A stretch of DNA of 64,000 nucleotides from Flavihumibacter sp. UBA7668 (GCF_002483205.1 NZ_DLHM01000007.1:124001-188000), one strand, 5' to 3'; shown: positions 52,801 through 62,032, counted from the stretch's first letter. Notes: generated by a model from the letters alone, not told the origin. A program made the numbers and translations.

Positions 52801-52880
52801 AACAGGGAATCAGCAGTCAGACAAATCTGAACATTTTTATCCCTAAATCCCTCACGGTAGGTTTAAACCTTGGATTTTAA
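49869..52880 (+). CDS. SusC/RagA-family TonB-linked outer-membrane protein
   Basis: TonB-dependent glycan importer of 1003 aa from the ATG at 49869, which begins a proper signal peptide (MRSKCMIALLCLFVFAGQVLA); the frame is open further upstream but without signal features. A carboxypeptidase-regulatory-like domain (VTGTVMDSRGEPLSNANILVKGT) precedes the plug (VVVAYGSLKKPELTGAI, LQGAVPGLQSAAASGAPGS, VLKDASAASVYGSRAANGVI), then a barrel ending FIPKSLTVGLNLGF. It is first in a SusC-SusD-PL8 locus. Confidence 0.96.
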   Translation: MRSKCMIALLCLFVFAGQVLAQDKEVTGTVMDSRGEPLSNANILVKGTRIGTSTDGAGKFRILVPNNAKTLVISSVNFSSREIAITNLPLSIQLQASSDNLSEVVVVAYGSLKKPELTGAINTVKAADIENRPFTSIDKALQGAVPGLQSAAASGAPGSIQQIRLRGIGSINASSEPLWVIDGIPVNTGDASRATTSANLLSTLNPNDVESISVLKDASAASVYGSRAANGVILVTTKKGKSGKTRFRLDMEAGQNDIAYFNDNYRPLKAAEYFDLTRDGLINAGIANAGNVDGIMSSNFGFGNGVDFNWLDATTRKSPQQQVNLSASGGNDRTTFNISGGYFRQDGTSIQSSFKRYNGAISLVNKATERLTLSTNITAGFVNQSSPLAGGAFGNPILTSYFLLPSRAARKSDGSLNITAPDFGPGALFNTVATAELDNRRLKQLGVRGGFSAEYKILNNLKFISRIGTDYNVLEENNYENPFHGDGLNTNGRGFSFYTRIFNYTWSNLLDYQQTFNQEKDITLNLQLGYEAQDSKTFQSSIQAEGFPATTALTLPVVAATPITASATGSDYAFASAFSVLNFNYKDRFIVSGSFRRDGSSRFGINNRYGNFWSAGISWNLDRETFIQSLEWIEQFKLRASYGTNGNASIGNYDWQPTYAFGFNYNQQPGSAPNTIGNLDLTWELNKPLNIGMDLAFLKNRITLNADYYIRKTTELLLDAPLSRTSGFSTIRGNFGSMENRGIELNLGLVPVRTKNFEWNISVNYAYNKNKILETVNNQDILAGIFIRRPDYDFQSFYVRLWAGVDPANGDPLWYTDASKKETTNNWNAAQRTIFGSASPKYFGSINNSLRFRNITLDAQLYYNAGNYIQDAWAGFYMGSGNGGAFNKVLRQFEERWKQPGDQAVLPRYVYGGNKLAQNASTLYLYKADYIRLRDITLSYQLPSEVLKRIGIGSANFYVRGTNLWTWVRDKNLPWDPEQGISSQTNLNIFIPKSLTVGLNLGF

Positions 52881-52891
52881 ACATCTTAATT

Positions 52892-54292
52892 ATGAACATC
52901 ATGAAACGTATTCAAATAAATATATTGATCACCGCTTTCATTCTCACGGTGACGGCTGGCTGTAGTAAAGATTACCTGGAGAAAAAACCCTACAATGCAT
53001 TACCTGTGGAATCTGCCATCCAAAGTGAAGCGGATCTGCTGATTGCCGTGAGGGGAACTTATGCCGGATTACGCAACCTCGATCTTTATGGAAGAACCAT
53101 TCCCCTATTAGGCGATCTTATGGGTGATATAACCTATCAATCCGTTTCTAATTCCAATCGATATACACTGTACAATCAATATGCCATGTCTGTAGCAGAT
53201 GGAAATGCACTGAATATGTGGACTGCAGCTTATAATGTGATCTTACGAACCAATAATATCATCAATGCAAATATTCAGGAAACGGACAATGTAAAAATCT
53301 ACAAAGGGGAAGCTTATGGCATTCGTGGATTAATATATTTTGAATTGCTTCGATTTTTTGCCCGGCCTTATACGGAGAGTCCAACCGCTGATGGCGTTCC
53401 AATCATACTTGAATTTAGTCCCAATATAAAACCTTCCAGAAAATCGGTAGCCGAAGTATATACACAGATACTTTCCGATCTCGGTCAGGCATATTCTTTA
53501 TTAGGTAGCTACAGTAATTCATCCCGCATCAGTAAGTTTGCTGCAAAAGCAATCGAGGCAAGGGTACACCTGACCAAAGGCGATAAAACATCCGCCCGCA
53601 CAGCTGCGCTGGAAGTGATCAATTCCAATGAGTTTACTCTTATAGAGGACGATAATTATGTGGCATACTGGAGAAACCCCGCTCCGCTAACCAATAAACT
53701 TGAGACGATTTTTGAAATCTCATCTGATGGAGTATCGAACCTGGGTTTTGATGCACTTGGTTATATCTACAATCAAAATGGTTACGGAGATTTTTTATGT
53801 GCTGATGATCTGTTTGCACTTTTTTCAGATACAGATGTTCGGAAATCATTGCTGTCAGAAGGTATCCGGGGCGGAACACCAGCAGTTTTTGTAAACAAGT
53901 ATACTAATATAACTACCGACCGGGATGACACGAAGGTTATTCGACTAAGTGAGTTATACCTGATAGCAGCAGAAGCTTCTCTTGGCACCGATGATGCAGC
54001 AGCCCGCAATTATCTCAACGAAATTGCAACCCGACGTGATCCTTCCTTTACAGGCTACACTTCCTCCGGAGATGTATTATTGGAAGATATTCTGATCGAG
54101 CGCAGGAAAGAACTGGCATTTGAGGGACAACGGTTCCATGATCTCAACCGCTTGAAGCGTCCGATTATGCGGAGTGCCAATTTCCCTTCAACTGCCCGCG
54201 ATATTCCCTACCTCTTCAACAAACGTCTCCTGCCCATACCGCAGGCCGAACGGGATGCCAACCCCAATATCTCACCCAACCCCGGGTATTAG
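52892..54292 (+). CDS. SusD/RagB-family surface lipoprotein
   Basis: Glycan-binding lipoprotein of 466 aa, partner of the preceding SusC (11-base gap). The signal ends in TVTAGCSKDYLEKKP. The SusD N-terminal pattern (AIQSEADLLIAVRGTYAGLRN) and TPR-like helices (GEAYGIRGLIYFELLRFFARPYT, KFAAKAIEARVHLTKGD) are followed by the typical end ERRKELAFEGQRFHDLNRLKRPI and LLPIPQAERDANPNISPNPGY. The downstream PL8 lyase suggests binding of an acidic polysaccharide. Confidence 0.96.
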   Translation: MNIMKRIQINILITAFILTVTAGCSKDYLEKKPYNALPVESAIQSEADLLIAVRGTYAGLRNLDLYGRTIPLLGDLMGDITYQSVSNSNRYTLYNQYAMSVADGNALNMWTAAYNVILRTNNIINANIQETDNVKIYKGEAYGIRGLIYFELLRFFARPYTESPTADGVPIILEFSPNIKPSRKSVAEVYTQILSDLGQAYSLLGSYSNSSRISKFAAKAIEARVHLTKGDKTSARTAALEVINSNEFTLIEDDNYVAYWRNPAPLTNKLETIFEISSDGVSNLGFDALGYIYNQNGYGDFLCADDLFALFSDTDVRKSLLSEGIRGGTPAVFVNKYTNITTDRDDTKVIRLSELYLIAAEASLGTDDAAARNYLNEIATRRDPSFTGYTSSGDVLLEDILIERRKELAFEGQRFHDLNRLKRPIMRSANFPSTARDIPYLFNKRLLPIPQAERDANPNISPNPGY

Positions 54293-54361
54293 GTGTCAGA
54301 CAGGTGTTAGAACAGTGTTAGAGAGGTGTCAGACACCAGTTGTAACTGGTGTCTGACACCT
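54291..54361. repeat. GTGTCAGAC tandem units ending in a 38-base palindrome
   Basis: Starting inside the susD stop codon, four degenerate units follow one another (AGGTGTCAGAC, AGGTGTTAGAAC, AGTGTTAGAG, AGGTGTCAGAC). The last opens a perfect palindrome: AGGTGTCAGACACCAGTT (54324-54341) and AACTGGTGTCTGACACCT (54344-54361) around GT. TTGCCGTTTTT follows, so it may also act as a transcription attenuator between susD and the PL8 gene. Confidence 0.8.
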
Positions 54362-54449
54362 TGCCGTTTTTATCCCCCTATATAGCCGAATTAATACCCC
54401 TATAGAAAAGCGGTTTGAGTCTACTTTAAAGGAACTAATACGACCTGCC

Positions 54450-57400
54450 ATGACTTTTCAAAAAACACGCTTCGCCCTAATCTTACTTCTGACTTCCCTC
54501 TTAAACCAACCTGTACACGCACAAGCACCCTCCGATTTCAACACCATTATGGACCGAATCAGAGCCGGCTTCTCTAACGGAACCGTAGCATCCCATGATT
54601 CCAGCGTATTAAGCCTTCGATCCTCTCTTCAAAACAACGGTTCCTGGAACGATATCAATTACGGTTCAACGGCCCAAACTAACTGGCAACCAGGGAATCA
54701 TTTCGTCAGAATAAGCACACTCTCCAGAGCTTATTCCCGACCCGAAAGCAGTTTTTATGGAAACGATACGCTGCGCCAGCAAATCATCAACACCCTACAA
54801 TACTGGCTTACCCTTTCACCAGCCCCAACCAGTACCAATTGGTTTTACCTAAGCATTTCCGTCCCAAAAGACATCGGAACCATTCTGATTGCTATGCGTT
54901 ACAGTCCCGTTCCGCTGCCGGCATTACTTGACTCTTCCCTGATCAGTTGGATGACCAAAGGCACACCTATCACGCAGTCACCGGCCAAAGACGGGTCCAA
55001 CCTGACCGATGTTGCCCAACATTATATTATGCGGGCCTGCCTTACACAAAACCAATCGCTCCTCAACCAGGCAGTGACGGCTACCTCCAATTCCATTCTC
55101 GTTTCAAGTGGAGAAGGTATCCAATCCGATCATTCCTACCGCGCACATGGAGCCCAACTTTATCTTTATGGATACGGGCGCGAATACATTTCCGGCATTT
55201 CCAATATCGCGGCCTATGTTACCGGAACCGGCTATGCATTCAGCTCCGAAAAAATGGTCCTCTTCTCCAATATGGTCCGGAACGGTTTCATGAAAGTGAG
55301 CAGGGGTGGATTCACTGATTTTAATGTTTATAATCGTAGCATCAGTCGCCCTAATGCCGGACGCGCAGATTCATCGCTTATTCGTAAAGTTCAGGCCATC
55401 GATTTAGCTCAGTATTATAACTACTATGAACAAACACTCAACCGTATGAACGGGAACCAGCCGCCATCTTATATGGTTAGTCCCGAAAACGTCCATTATT
55501 GGAGAAGCGATTACATGGTACACCATCGAGCATCTTTCCTTTTCTCAGTAAGAGCTGTTTCAACCCGAACCGTAAAAGCTGAAATGGGAAACGGCGAAAA
55601 TATTAAAGGATATTACCTGAGTGATGGCGCCAATTTCATAGCAGTAAATGGTGATGAATACTTCAATATCTATCCTGTCTGGGAATGGAATAAAATTCCC
55701 GGCACAACGGTTCCTGAAATAACGACCTATCCTGTCCGCAGTTCCTGGGGGACCAATCCCGGCACCGCCAGTTTTGTTGGCGCAGTTTCCAATGGCCAAT
55801 ATGGTGCATCCGCATTTGCCATGAATGATTATACTACACAAGCAAAAAAAGCCTGGTTCTTTTTCGACAGAGAGGTAGTTTGTTTGGGTACAGGCATCAT
55901 TTCAACAGCCAGCCAGCCAATCAATACAACACTAAATCAATGCCTGTTAAATGGATCAGTTAATATAAAAACCAGTTCCGGCGAATCAACCCTGACAATT
56001 GGAAATCACAGTTTTAACGGTAACCTTAAATGGGTATACCATAACAATGTGGGCTATTATCTTCACACATCCGGCAATCTGCAATTGAGCAATCAATCGC
56101 AATCCGGAACCCAAAAAAGTATCAACACCGGGTACAGCGATGAACTAATTACAAAAGATGTATTCAAGCTCTGGTGGAAACATGGAACGCAACCAGTTAA
56201 TAACAGTTATGCCTACTCGATTTTACCCGGAACCTCTCTTACAAACCTTCAGCAATATGATACATCAGTAATTCAAATAATCTCCAACTCGCCATCAATT
56301 CAGGCTGTCTACCACGATTCACTTCATCAACTACAGGCTGTTTTTCATCAGGCAGACAGTTTGCAATTCAATGGAGTTAAGATTAAAACCGGACAAGCAT
56401 GTATCCTGCTCTTAACAAATATTCATTCCAATACAATTCAGGTAAGCATTGCAGATCCAACTCAGCTTCTTCAGCAGGCATGGCTAGCCGTTGAAAATCC
56501 AGCACTTGGTACAATGCGCCAGTTTCAATCTTCCCTCCCCGAAAATTTAGAGGCAGGGGGCTCTGTCCAGGGCGAAATCAATCTTTCAAGCATGGTTTAT
56601 ACGCCCCCAACCAACTCCCCCGTACTTGCAACAATTATAGCCAATGCAGATGCTTTTGTGAGAGACGGCTCCTATGCTAATACCAATTATCCAAATGGAA
56701 ATCTGGTAATAAAAACAGATGGCAGCGGTTATTCGCGAAAAGCCTTCCTGCAATTTGATCTCTCTAATTTTAGTGGATCGGTAGACAGCGCATTTCTTCG
56801 CCTTTATATCACCAATGCCAACACAACGGTTCAAACCACCAATTGGGAAATCCATGAAATCACTAACAACAACTGGACAGAAACCGGTGTAACCTGGAAT
56901 AATCAACCGGTAGCCGGACAATTGATCACAACTCTACCCGGACAATCAGCCGGAAATACACTGCTGATTCCCGTTACCTCCCTCATCCATTCAACCTTGG
57001 CTGGCAGCAAAAAATGGGGTATCCGGATTAGTTCCACCGCAATCGGCAGCACCACCGATGCGCAATTTGGATCTAGAGAAAACGCAACTTCCCACTATCA
57101 GCCGGCACTTTTGCTCCATGGCAGAGAAGGACAATATCAATACCAGTATGACACCCTGGTTGTTGCCCGTGATTCATGGATTCGTTCAGGCGCAGGCTCT
57201 GCCGATAAAAACTTTGGAGCAGCCGGTTATTTGGCCATCCGAAATAATAGCACAGATCATCAAATTCCCTATCTGCAATTTGACAGAAGGGGGGAAATCG
57301 GAAGAACGATGAAGGCACACCTGCAGGTATTTGCAACTGCGAGCGATACCAGTATCCAATACCTGCTGTATCAACTTAATACGAATAATTGGCTTGAAGG

Positions 57401-57992
57401 CACAGGGAATTATCAGGGAGCCAATAATTCAGTGATCGGTGCCATTACCTGGAACAATGCACCCATTGCTGGGAACCTCGTCCAAACCGCCACTCAAATC
57501 TCCGCCAATCAGTTTATCCGATTTTCCTTAAATCCGAATGATCTGGTTATGAGTGGAGATAGTGCCTTATCCTTCAGAATAATCAGCAGTAAAAACATAT
57601 ATGCAAGTTTAGTCAGCCGCCAAGCTGGAAATTCCAGTCAATATCCAAGCCTGATCCGATTAATGGAAAAACCAACCGGACAATTAAATGCAGCAGCAGC
57701 GGTAAACCCATTAATGGAATCACCCAGAAGTCTTACAGCCAATCCTGGATCCATAAGATTCTTTCCAAATCCCGCCCGACAGCAAATAACCATTCAGGCA
57801 AATTACCCAATCCAACAAATCCGGCTTTTTTCCAATACCGGACAGCTTGTAAAACAACAAAATGGAAATTTGTCCGGCCAACAAACCATAAATCTTCAAG
57901 CATTACCAGCTGGTATTTATAATCTGCAGGTAAGTGGGAAAAAGGAGAACAACATTCGGAAAATTATGATCCTGCCTCAAAGATTACCCTAA
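54450..57992 (+). CDS. Secreted polysaccharide lyase family 8 with two DNRLRE modules and T9SS tail
   Basis: Extracellular lyase of 1180 aa for an acidic polysaccharide (chondroitin, hyaluronan or similar). The signal peptide ends at VHAQ. The PL8 alpha-toroid contains NWFYLSISVPKDIG and catalytic N184 (DGSNLTD), H233 and Y242, with H and Y nine residues apart (HGAQLYLYGY) as in chondroitinase AC. An arginine-bearing NRSISRP and a central beta domain (GYYLSDGANFIAVNGDEY) follow. Residues ~725-885 and ~890-1065 are two CBM96/DNRLRE-like modules (ADAFVRDGSYANTNY… and RDSWIRSGAGSADKNFG…). The last ~75 residues (FFPNPARQQITI… LPAGIYNLQVSG) are a type A type IX secretion sorting domain. Confidence 0.93.
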   Translation: MTFQKTRFALILLLTSLLNQPVHAQAPSDFNTIMDRIRAGFSNGTVASHDSSVLSLRSSLQNNGSWNDINYGSTAQTNWQPGNHFVRISTLSRAYSRPESSFYGNDTLRQQIINTLQYWLTLSPAPTSTNWFYLSISVPKDIGTILIAMRYSPVPLPALLDSSLISWMTKGTPITQSPAKDGSNLTDVAQHYIMRACLTQNQSLLNQAVTATSNSILVSSGEGIQSDHSYRAHGAQLYLYGYGREYISGISNIAAYVTGTGYAFSSEKMVLFSNMVRNGFMKVSRGGFTDFNVYNRSISRPNAGRADSSLIRKVQAIDLAQYYNYYEQTLNRMNGNQPPSYMVSPENVHYWRSDYMVHHRASFLFSVRAVSTRTVKAEMGNGENIKGYYLSDGANFIAVNGDEYFNIYPVWEWNKIPGTTVPEITTYPVRSSWGTNPGTASFVGAVSNGQYGASAFAMNDYTTQAKKAWFFFDREVVCLGTGIISTASQPINTTLNQCLLNGSVNIKTSSGESTLTIGNHSFNGNLKWVYHNNVGYYLHTSGNLQLSNQSQSGTQKSINTGYSDELITKDVFKLWWKHGTQPVNNSYAYSILPGTSLTNLQQYDTSVIQIISNSPSIQAVYHDSLHQLQAVFHQADSLQFNGVKIKTGQACILLLTNIHSNTIQVSIADPTQLLQQAWLAVENPALGTMRQFQSSLPENLEAGGSVQGEINLSSMVYTPPTNSPVLATIIANADAFVRDGSYANTNYPNGNLVIKTDGSGYSRKAFLQFDLSNFSGSVDSAFLRLYITNANTTVQTTNWEIHEITNNNWTETGVTWNNQPVAGQLITTLPGQSAGNTLLIPVTSLIHSTLAGSKKWGIRISSTAIGSTTDAQFGSRENATSHYQPALLLHGREGQYQYQYDTLVVARDSWIRSGAGSADKNFGAAGYLAIRNNSTDHQIPYLQFDRRGEIGRTMKAHLQVFATASDTSIQYLLYQLNTNNWLEGTGNYQGANNSVIGAITWNNAPIAGNLVQTATQISANQFIRFSLNPNDLVMSGDSALSFRIISSKNIYASLVSRQAGNSSQYPSLIRLMEKPTGQLNAAAAVNPLMESPRSLTANPGSIRFFPNPARQQITIQANYPIQQIRLFSNTGQLVKQQNGNLSGQQTINLQALPAGIYNLQVSGKKENNIRKIMILPQRLP

Positions 57993-58039
57993 AACTTAGC
58001 AAACATGCTATTTAAATTATTTATATTCACTAAAACTAA

Positions 58040-58588
58040 TTGCTGAAACGGTTTTTTGCCATATTACTTTTGTCTGTATGCCTTATCAATCTGGCAGGCT
58101 ATGGTTGGCTGTTTGACTATCTGGAAGCCAAAACAACTAATGCGTTGATTCAACAACTGGACAGACATGAATATCAGGAGGAAGAATTAATCGAAGTCAA
58201 ATTCCCTTTCCAGGTTCCCTATAATAATGATTGGCCGGATTATCGCAGAGAAGATGGTCAACTTGAAATCAATGGTAAATATTACAGTTATGTAAAAATA
58301 AAAATCAGCCAGGATACCATTTACCTAAAATGCCTTCCTAATCAGAATATGAACAAACTTGCTGCGGCCCGGCAGGAAGTGAATAAAAAGTTGAATAATC
58401 TACCGTGTGATGATACTGAAAACAATTCCATTGTTAAAAAAGCAAACCTGCTTTTCGGTTTCAATCAAAAAATAACGTCCTACCAAATAGAATCTCCGCA
58501 AATCAATCTTACCAGGGAATACGAAATCTACTGCATTGTTCCCATGAGTGGATATACAGGGGAACAGATCCATCCCCCTATAGCCTGA
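58040..58588 (+). CDS. Uncharacterised single-helix membrane-anchored protein
   Basis: Protein of 182 aa with a TTG start and an N-terminal membrane helix (FFAILLLSVCLINLAGYGWLF). The periplasmic part contains FPFQVPYNNDWPDYRREDGQLEINGKYYSYVKIKISQDTIYLKCLP. Similar short proteins (an N-terminal helix ending in GY, then IPF.LPY and a NGK.Y.Y/LVK pattern) occur near TonB receptors in Bacteroidota, as far as I recall, but I know no function. It lies 47 bases after the lyase gene and 75 bases before the first AhpD-like gene, so its operon membership is uncertain. Confidence 0.75.
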   Translation: MLKRFFAILLLSVCLINLAGYGWLFDYLEAKTTNALIQQLDRHEYQEEELIEVKFPFQVPYNNDWPDYRREDGQLEINGKYYSYVKIKISQDTIYLKCLPNQNMNKLAAARQEVNKKLNNLPCDDTENNSIVKKANLLFGFNQKITSYQIESPQINLTREYEIYCIVPMSGYTGEQIHPPIA

Positions 58589-58663
58589 TTTCAGTTCCAT
58601 TGTCTATTCGCATACACCAGCAATTGGTGTTAAATGTCATTCATCCATCTGAAAAGAAAGGCT

Positions 58664-59224
58664 ATGCCGTATATTCCATTAGCAACCCATTTGCCCGGAA
58701 TAACCGGGCTCTTAGAATATCGAAGGGATACAGCTGCTCCCATTCGGGAGTTGACACAATTCCTGTTACGCGGTCCAAATTCCTTAACAGAAGCGGAACG
58801 CGAATTAATCGCAACCATCGTTTCATATGGAAACGAATGCAGGTTTTGTACAACTGCACATGCTACAGCAGCCGATGCATTAATGGGCAACTCCGCAGTT
58901 ACTGAACAAATCAAAATTGATCACTGGCAATCCACGCTTTCAGAAAAAATGAAAGCTTTGCTGGAAATTGCACGCCTGGTTCGGATCAGCGGAAAAGCGG
59001 TTACCGATAATGCCATCGAACTGGCCAAAGCTGCCGGAGCAAGCGACCTTGAAATTCATGACACAGTACTGATTGCTGCTCTTTTTTGCCTTTATAACCG
59101 CTATGTAGATGGGCTGGCTACTTCCTTTCCGGATGACCCTTCCTACTTCGGACAGCTTGCCGATCGGTTAGTTAACCATGGATATCACCGTCTTCCGCAA
59201 GGCTACGACCACTTGAAAAAATAA
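58664..59224 (+). CDS. AhpD-like / carboxymuconolactone-decarboxylase-family protein, copy 1
   Basis: All-helical cytoplasmic protein of 186 aa; the ATG at 58664 (MPYIPLATHLPGITG) is chosen because both downstream paralogues start the same way. The AhpD catalytic set is complete and correctly spaced: E47, C59, C62 and H66 (ERELIATIVSYGNECRFCTTAH), matching E118/C130/C133/H137 of mycobacterial AhpD. Peroxidase-related members use the CxxC pair to reduce peroxides. The C-terminal half (EIHDTVLIAALFCLYNRYVDGLAT) is the peroxidase-related CMD subgroup. It is followed 34 bases later by a TonB-dependent receptor. Confidence 0.92.
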   Translation: MPYIPLATHLPGITGLLEYRRDTAAPIRELTQFLLRGPNSLTEAERELIATIVSYGNECRFCTTAHATAADALMGNSAVTEQIKIDHWQSTLSEKMKALLEIARLVRISGKAVTDNAIELAKAAGASDLEIHDTVLIAALFCLYNRYVDGLATSFPDDPSYFGQLADRLVNHGYHRLPQGYDHLKK

Positions 59225-59258
59225 GACTCCAGGCGCTCACACCAAATAACTACCAATC

Positions 59259-62027
59259 ATGAAACAACTGTTTTTAATAATTTCCCTCTTTCTCACTATT
59301 GCAGTTCATGCCCAGGATATTGTGCTGCAGGGAACAATTCTTACTTCTGAAAACAACCAACCAATCGGAACTGCAAGCATCCGGATAAAAGATAAATTAA
59401 TTGGCACAACCAGCAACAGCAAAGGTCAGTTTCGACTGGTGCTTTCCAAAACAAAGCTTCCGGTAACGCTGATCATTTCATCAGTAGGATTCGAAGAGAA
59501 AGAACTATTGGTTCAGGAAGCAGGCTCCAACTTAGCCATTCTGCTTGATAAAAAATCCGTCCTTCTGAATGAAGTGGTAACCGCAGCATCAAGAATTCAG
59601 GAAAGCATACTTTCTTCCCCGGTTACTATTGAAAAAATGAGCCAGCGCTCAATCCGCGAAAATCCATCACTGGGCTTCTACGATGGTCTTCAACACATTA
59701 AAGGAATGGAAGTCGTTACCAGCAGCCTTACCTACAAGCAGGTAAATACCCGGGGATTCAACAGCACAGGCAATTCCCGCTTTCTGCAACTTATTGATGG
59801 AGTAGACAATCAGACTCCGGGTTTAAATTTCGCAGTTGGCAACCAGTTCGGTGCATCCGATATTGATATAGAAAACGTTGAAATCATACCTGGATCTGCA
59901 TCCGCGTTATATGGACCAATGGCATTTAATGGCGCACTTCTAATGTATACTAAAGATCCATTCAAATACCAGGGTTTAAGCATTCAGGCAAAAACCGGAA
60001 TCAATCATATAGGTGAAGAAAGCGCCGGCGTTCACGGGCTCTATGATATCGCCGCCCGATATGCCAAAGCCTTCAATAATAAATTCGCTTTTAAACTTAA
60101 TGTATCCTATTTGAGCGGCCTCGACTGGCACGCCACCAATTATACTGATGTTAGTGCTCAGACTCCTGCCCCCCAACGAGGCCCCAATAACCCTGGTCGT
60201 GATGCACTCAATATCTATGGTGATGAAGTTTCACGTACCATCGAAGGAATCGGACTTGTTTCAAGAACAGGATACGAAGAAAAAGATCTGATGAATTACA
60301 ATGTATACAGTTTCAAAATGAATGGCGCCTTACATTATAGAATTGCCAACAACTTAGAAGCTATTTATCAGTACAATGTAGGTAGAGGTACAGCCAGTTA
60401 TACAGGCAGCAGTCGATTTGATTTAAATAATTTTGTTCTGCAAACACATCGGCTTGAACTAAAGAGTAATCAGTTTTACATTCGCAGTTATGTAGTTGCA
60501 GAAAATTCTCATGATTCTTACAATACCCGCTCGCTGGGTCAGTTTATTAACCGAACCTGGGTGCAGGATCTTGATGGAAACATAGTACAGCCAAATCAGG
60601 CAGACGATATGTGGTTCAATCGATATGAAGCAGCTTATACCGGAAATATTACAGGTGTAAATCCAAACAATCATACAGCAGCCCGGGCTTTTGCTGATAT
60701 TGGTCGCGCATTACCCGGATCTGACCAATATGAAAGGGCTAAAAATACTTCCATAAAGAATTATGGACTTAGCGGGGCAGGCGTTTTCAGCAATAGTAAG
60801 TTTTATCACACAGAAGGGCAATATGATTTGTCAAAAACAGTCAAGGTGATTGAACTATTGTCCGGTGCAAATTTCCGCTACTATGACATGTTTACCAATG
60901 GAAGTTTATTCCAGGATAAAGATCAGAAAATCACTATTAAAGAATTCGGAGGATTCCTTCAGGCAGGTAAAAAATTACTGGACGATAAATTGAAACTTAC
61001 AGCTTCCATACGCTATGACAAGAACGAAAACTTTGACGGCTATTTCACACCTCGTTTTGCTGCCGTATTTACTGCAGCCAAAACACATAATTTCCGAGCA
61101 TCCATTCAATCAGGCTTTCGCAATCCAACTCCAGTTGATCAGTTCATTCACCTCAACGTAGGCCCAATCACCATCCTTGGGGGTGTGCCCGATAACAGCA
61201 AAGGATTACCAGCCTATTCCAATTCTTTCACGGCAGCATCTGTAGGTGACTTTGGCGCAGCTTTTGGGGCAGCAATGCAGAATGGAACACCCTTTCCACA
61301 GGCGGTAAATGAAAACAAAGGATTACTGGTGAAATCCAGTGTACCTTATATTAAACCTGAAAAACAAAGAGCATTTGAGGTAGGTTATAAAGGATTATTT
61401 GCAAACAAACTATTGCTGGACCTCAATTACAATTATAGTAATTATACCAACTTCATATTAAATACAGTAGTACTTGCGCCTGATAGCGATGTTTTGGGTG
61501 CTGATGGCACACCCAATTTTGATGCAGCTGCTGATATTCTAAACGGAGATGTTCGGGCTTTTCAACTGTACACCAATGCCGCGGATAAAGTTTCTGCACA
61601 AAGCATTTCTGCCGGACTAACCTACATGACTGAAAATGGATACCAGTTGGGCGGAAATATTACCTGGGCTTCCTTTAATTTACTGGATGCCAATCCAAAT
61701 AATATTCCTGCATTCAATACCCCTGAATACAGCGCAAATATGACATTTGGCAACCCGAATGTATTTCATAATTATGGTTTTCAACTCAGCTGGCATTGGC
61801 AGGATGCATTTGACTGGTATGGCACTTTCAATGGAATGCGTCCGGGAAGAATCAATACCTACTCACTTGTGGATCTTCAGCTCAATAAAAAACTTCCCGG
61901 AATAAACGGTATAATTAAACTTGGGGGAAGTAATATTTTGAATCATCAAATTTATCAAAGTTATGGATCACCGCAAATTGGTGCCATTTATTATGTATCC
62001 TTCACCTTTGACGGTCTCTTAAAATAA
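59259..62027 (+). CDS. TonB-dependent receptor (non-SusC type)
   Basis: Outer-membrane active importer of 922 aa. It has a signal peptide (MKQLFLIISLFLTIAVHAQ), a carboxypeptidase-regulatory-like domain (residues ~22-105), a plug (EVVTAASRIQESILSSPVTIEKMS… GLQHIKGMEVVTSSLTYKQVNTRGFNSTGNSRFLQLIDGVDNQTPG… SASALYGPMAFNGALLM) and a 22-strand-type barrel ending YYVSFTFDGLLK. It lacks the SusC signature and no SusD follows, so it probably takes up a small ligand rather than an oligosaccharide. An MFS gene starts 5 bases after its stop. Confidence 0.95.
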   Translation: MKQLFLIISLFLTIAVHAQDIVLQGTILTSENNQPIGTASIRIKDKLIGTTSNSKGQFRLVLSKTKLPVTLIISSVGFEEKELLVQEAGSNLAILLDKKSVLLNEVVTAASRIQESILSSPVTIEKMSQRSIRENPSLGFYDGLQHIKGMEVVTSSLTYKQVNTRGFNSTGNSRFLQLIDGVDNQTPGLNFAVGNQFGASDIDIENVEIIPGSASALYGPMAFNGALLMYTKDPFKYQGLSIQAKTGINHIGEESAGVHGLYDIAARYAKAFNNKFAFKLNVSYLSGLDWHATNYTDVSAQTPAPQRGPNNPGRDALNIYGDEVSRTIEGIGLVSRTGYEEKDLMNYNVYSFKMNGALHYRIANNLEAIYQYNVGRGTASYTGSSRFDLNNFVLQTHRLELKSNQFYIRSYVVAENSHDSYNTRSLGQFINRTWVQDLDGNIVQPNQADDMWFNRYEAAYTGNITGVNPNNHTAARAFADIGRALPGSDQYERAKNTSIKNYGLSGAGVFSNSKFYHTEGQYDLSKTVKVIELLSGANFRYYDMFTNGSLFQDKDQKITIKEFGGFLQAGKKLLDDKLKLTASIRYDKNENFDGYFTPRFAAVFTAAKTHNFRASIQSGFRNPTPVDQFIHLNVGPITILGGVPDNSKGLPAYSNSFTAASVGDFGAAFGAAMQNGTPFPQAVNENKGLLVKSSVPYIKPEKQRAFEVGYKGLFANKLLLDLNYNYSNYTNFILNTVVLAPDSDVLGADGTPNFDAAADILNGDVRAFQLYTNAADKVSAQSISAGLTYMTENGYQLGGNITWASFNLLDANPNNIPAFNTPEYSANMTFGNPNVFHNYGFQLSWHWQDAFDWYGTFNGMRPGRINTYSLVDLQLNKKLPGINGIIKLGGSNILNHQIYQSYGSPQIGAIYYVSFTFDGLLK

Positions 62028-62032
62028 CCAGT

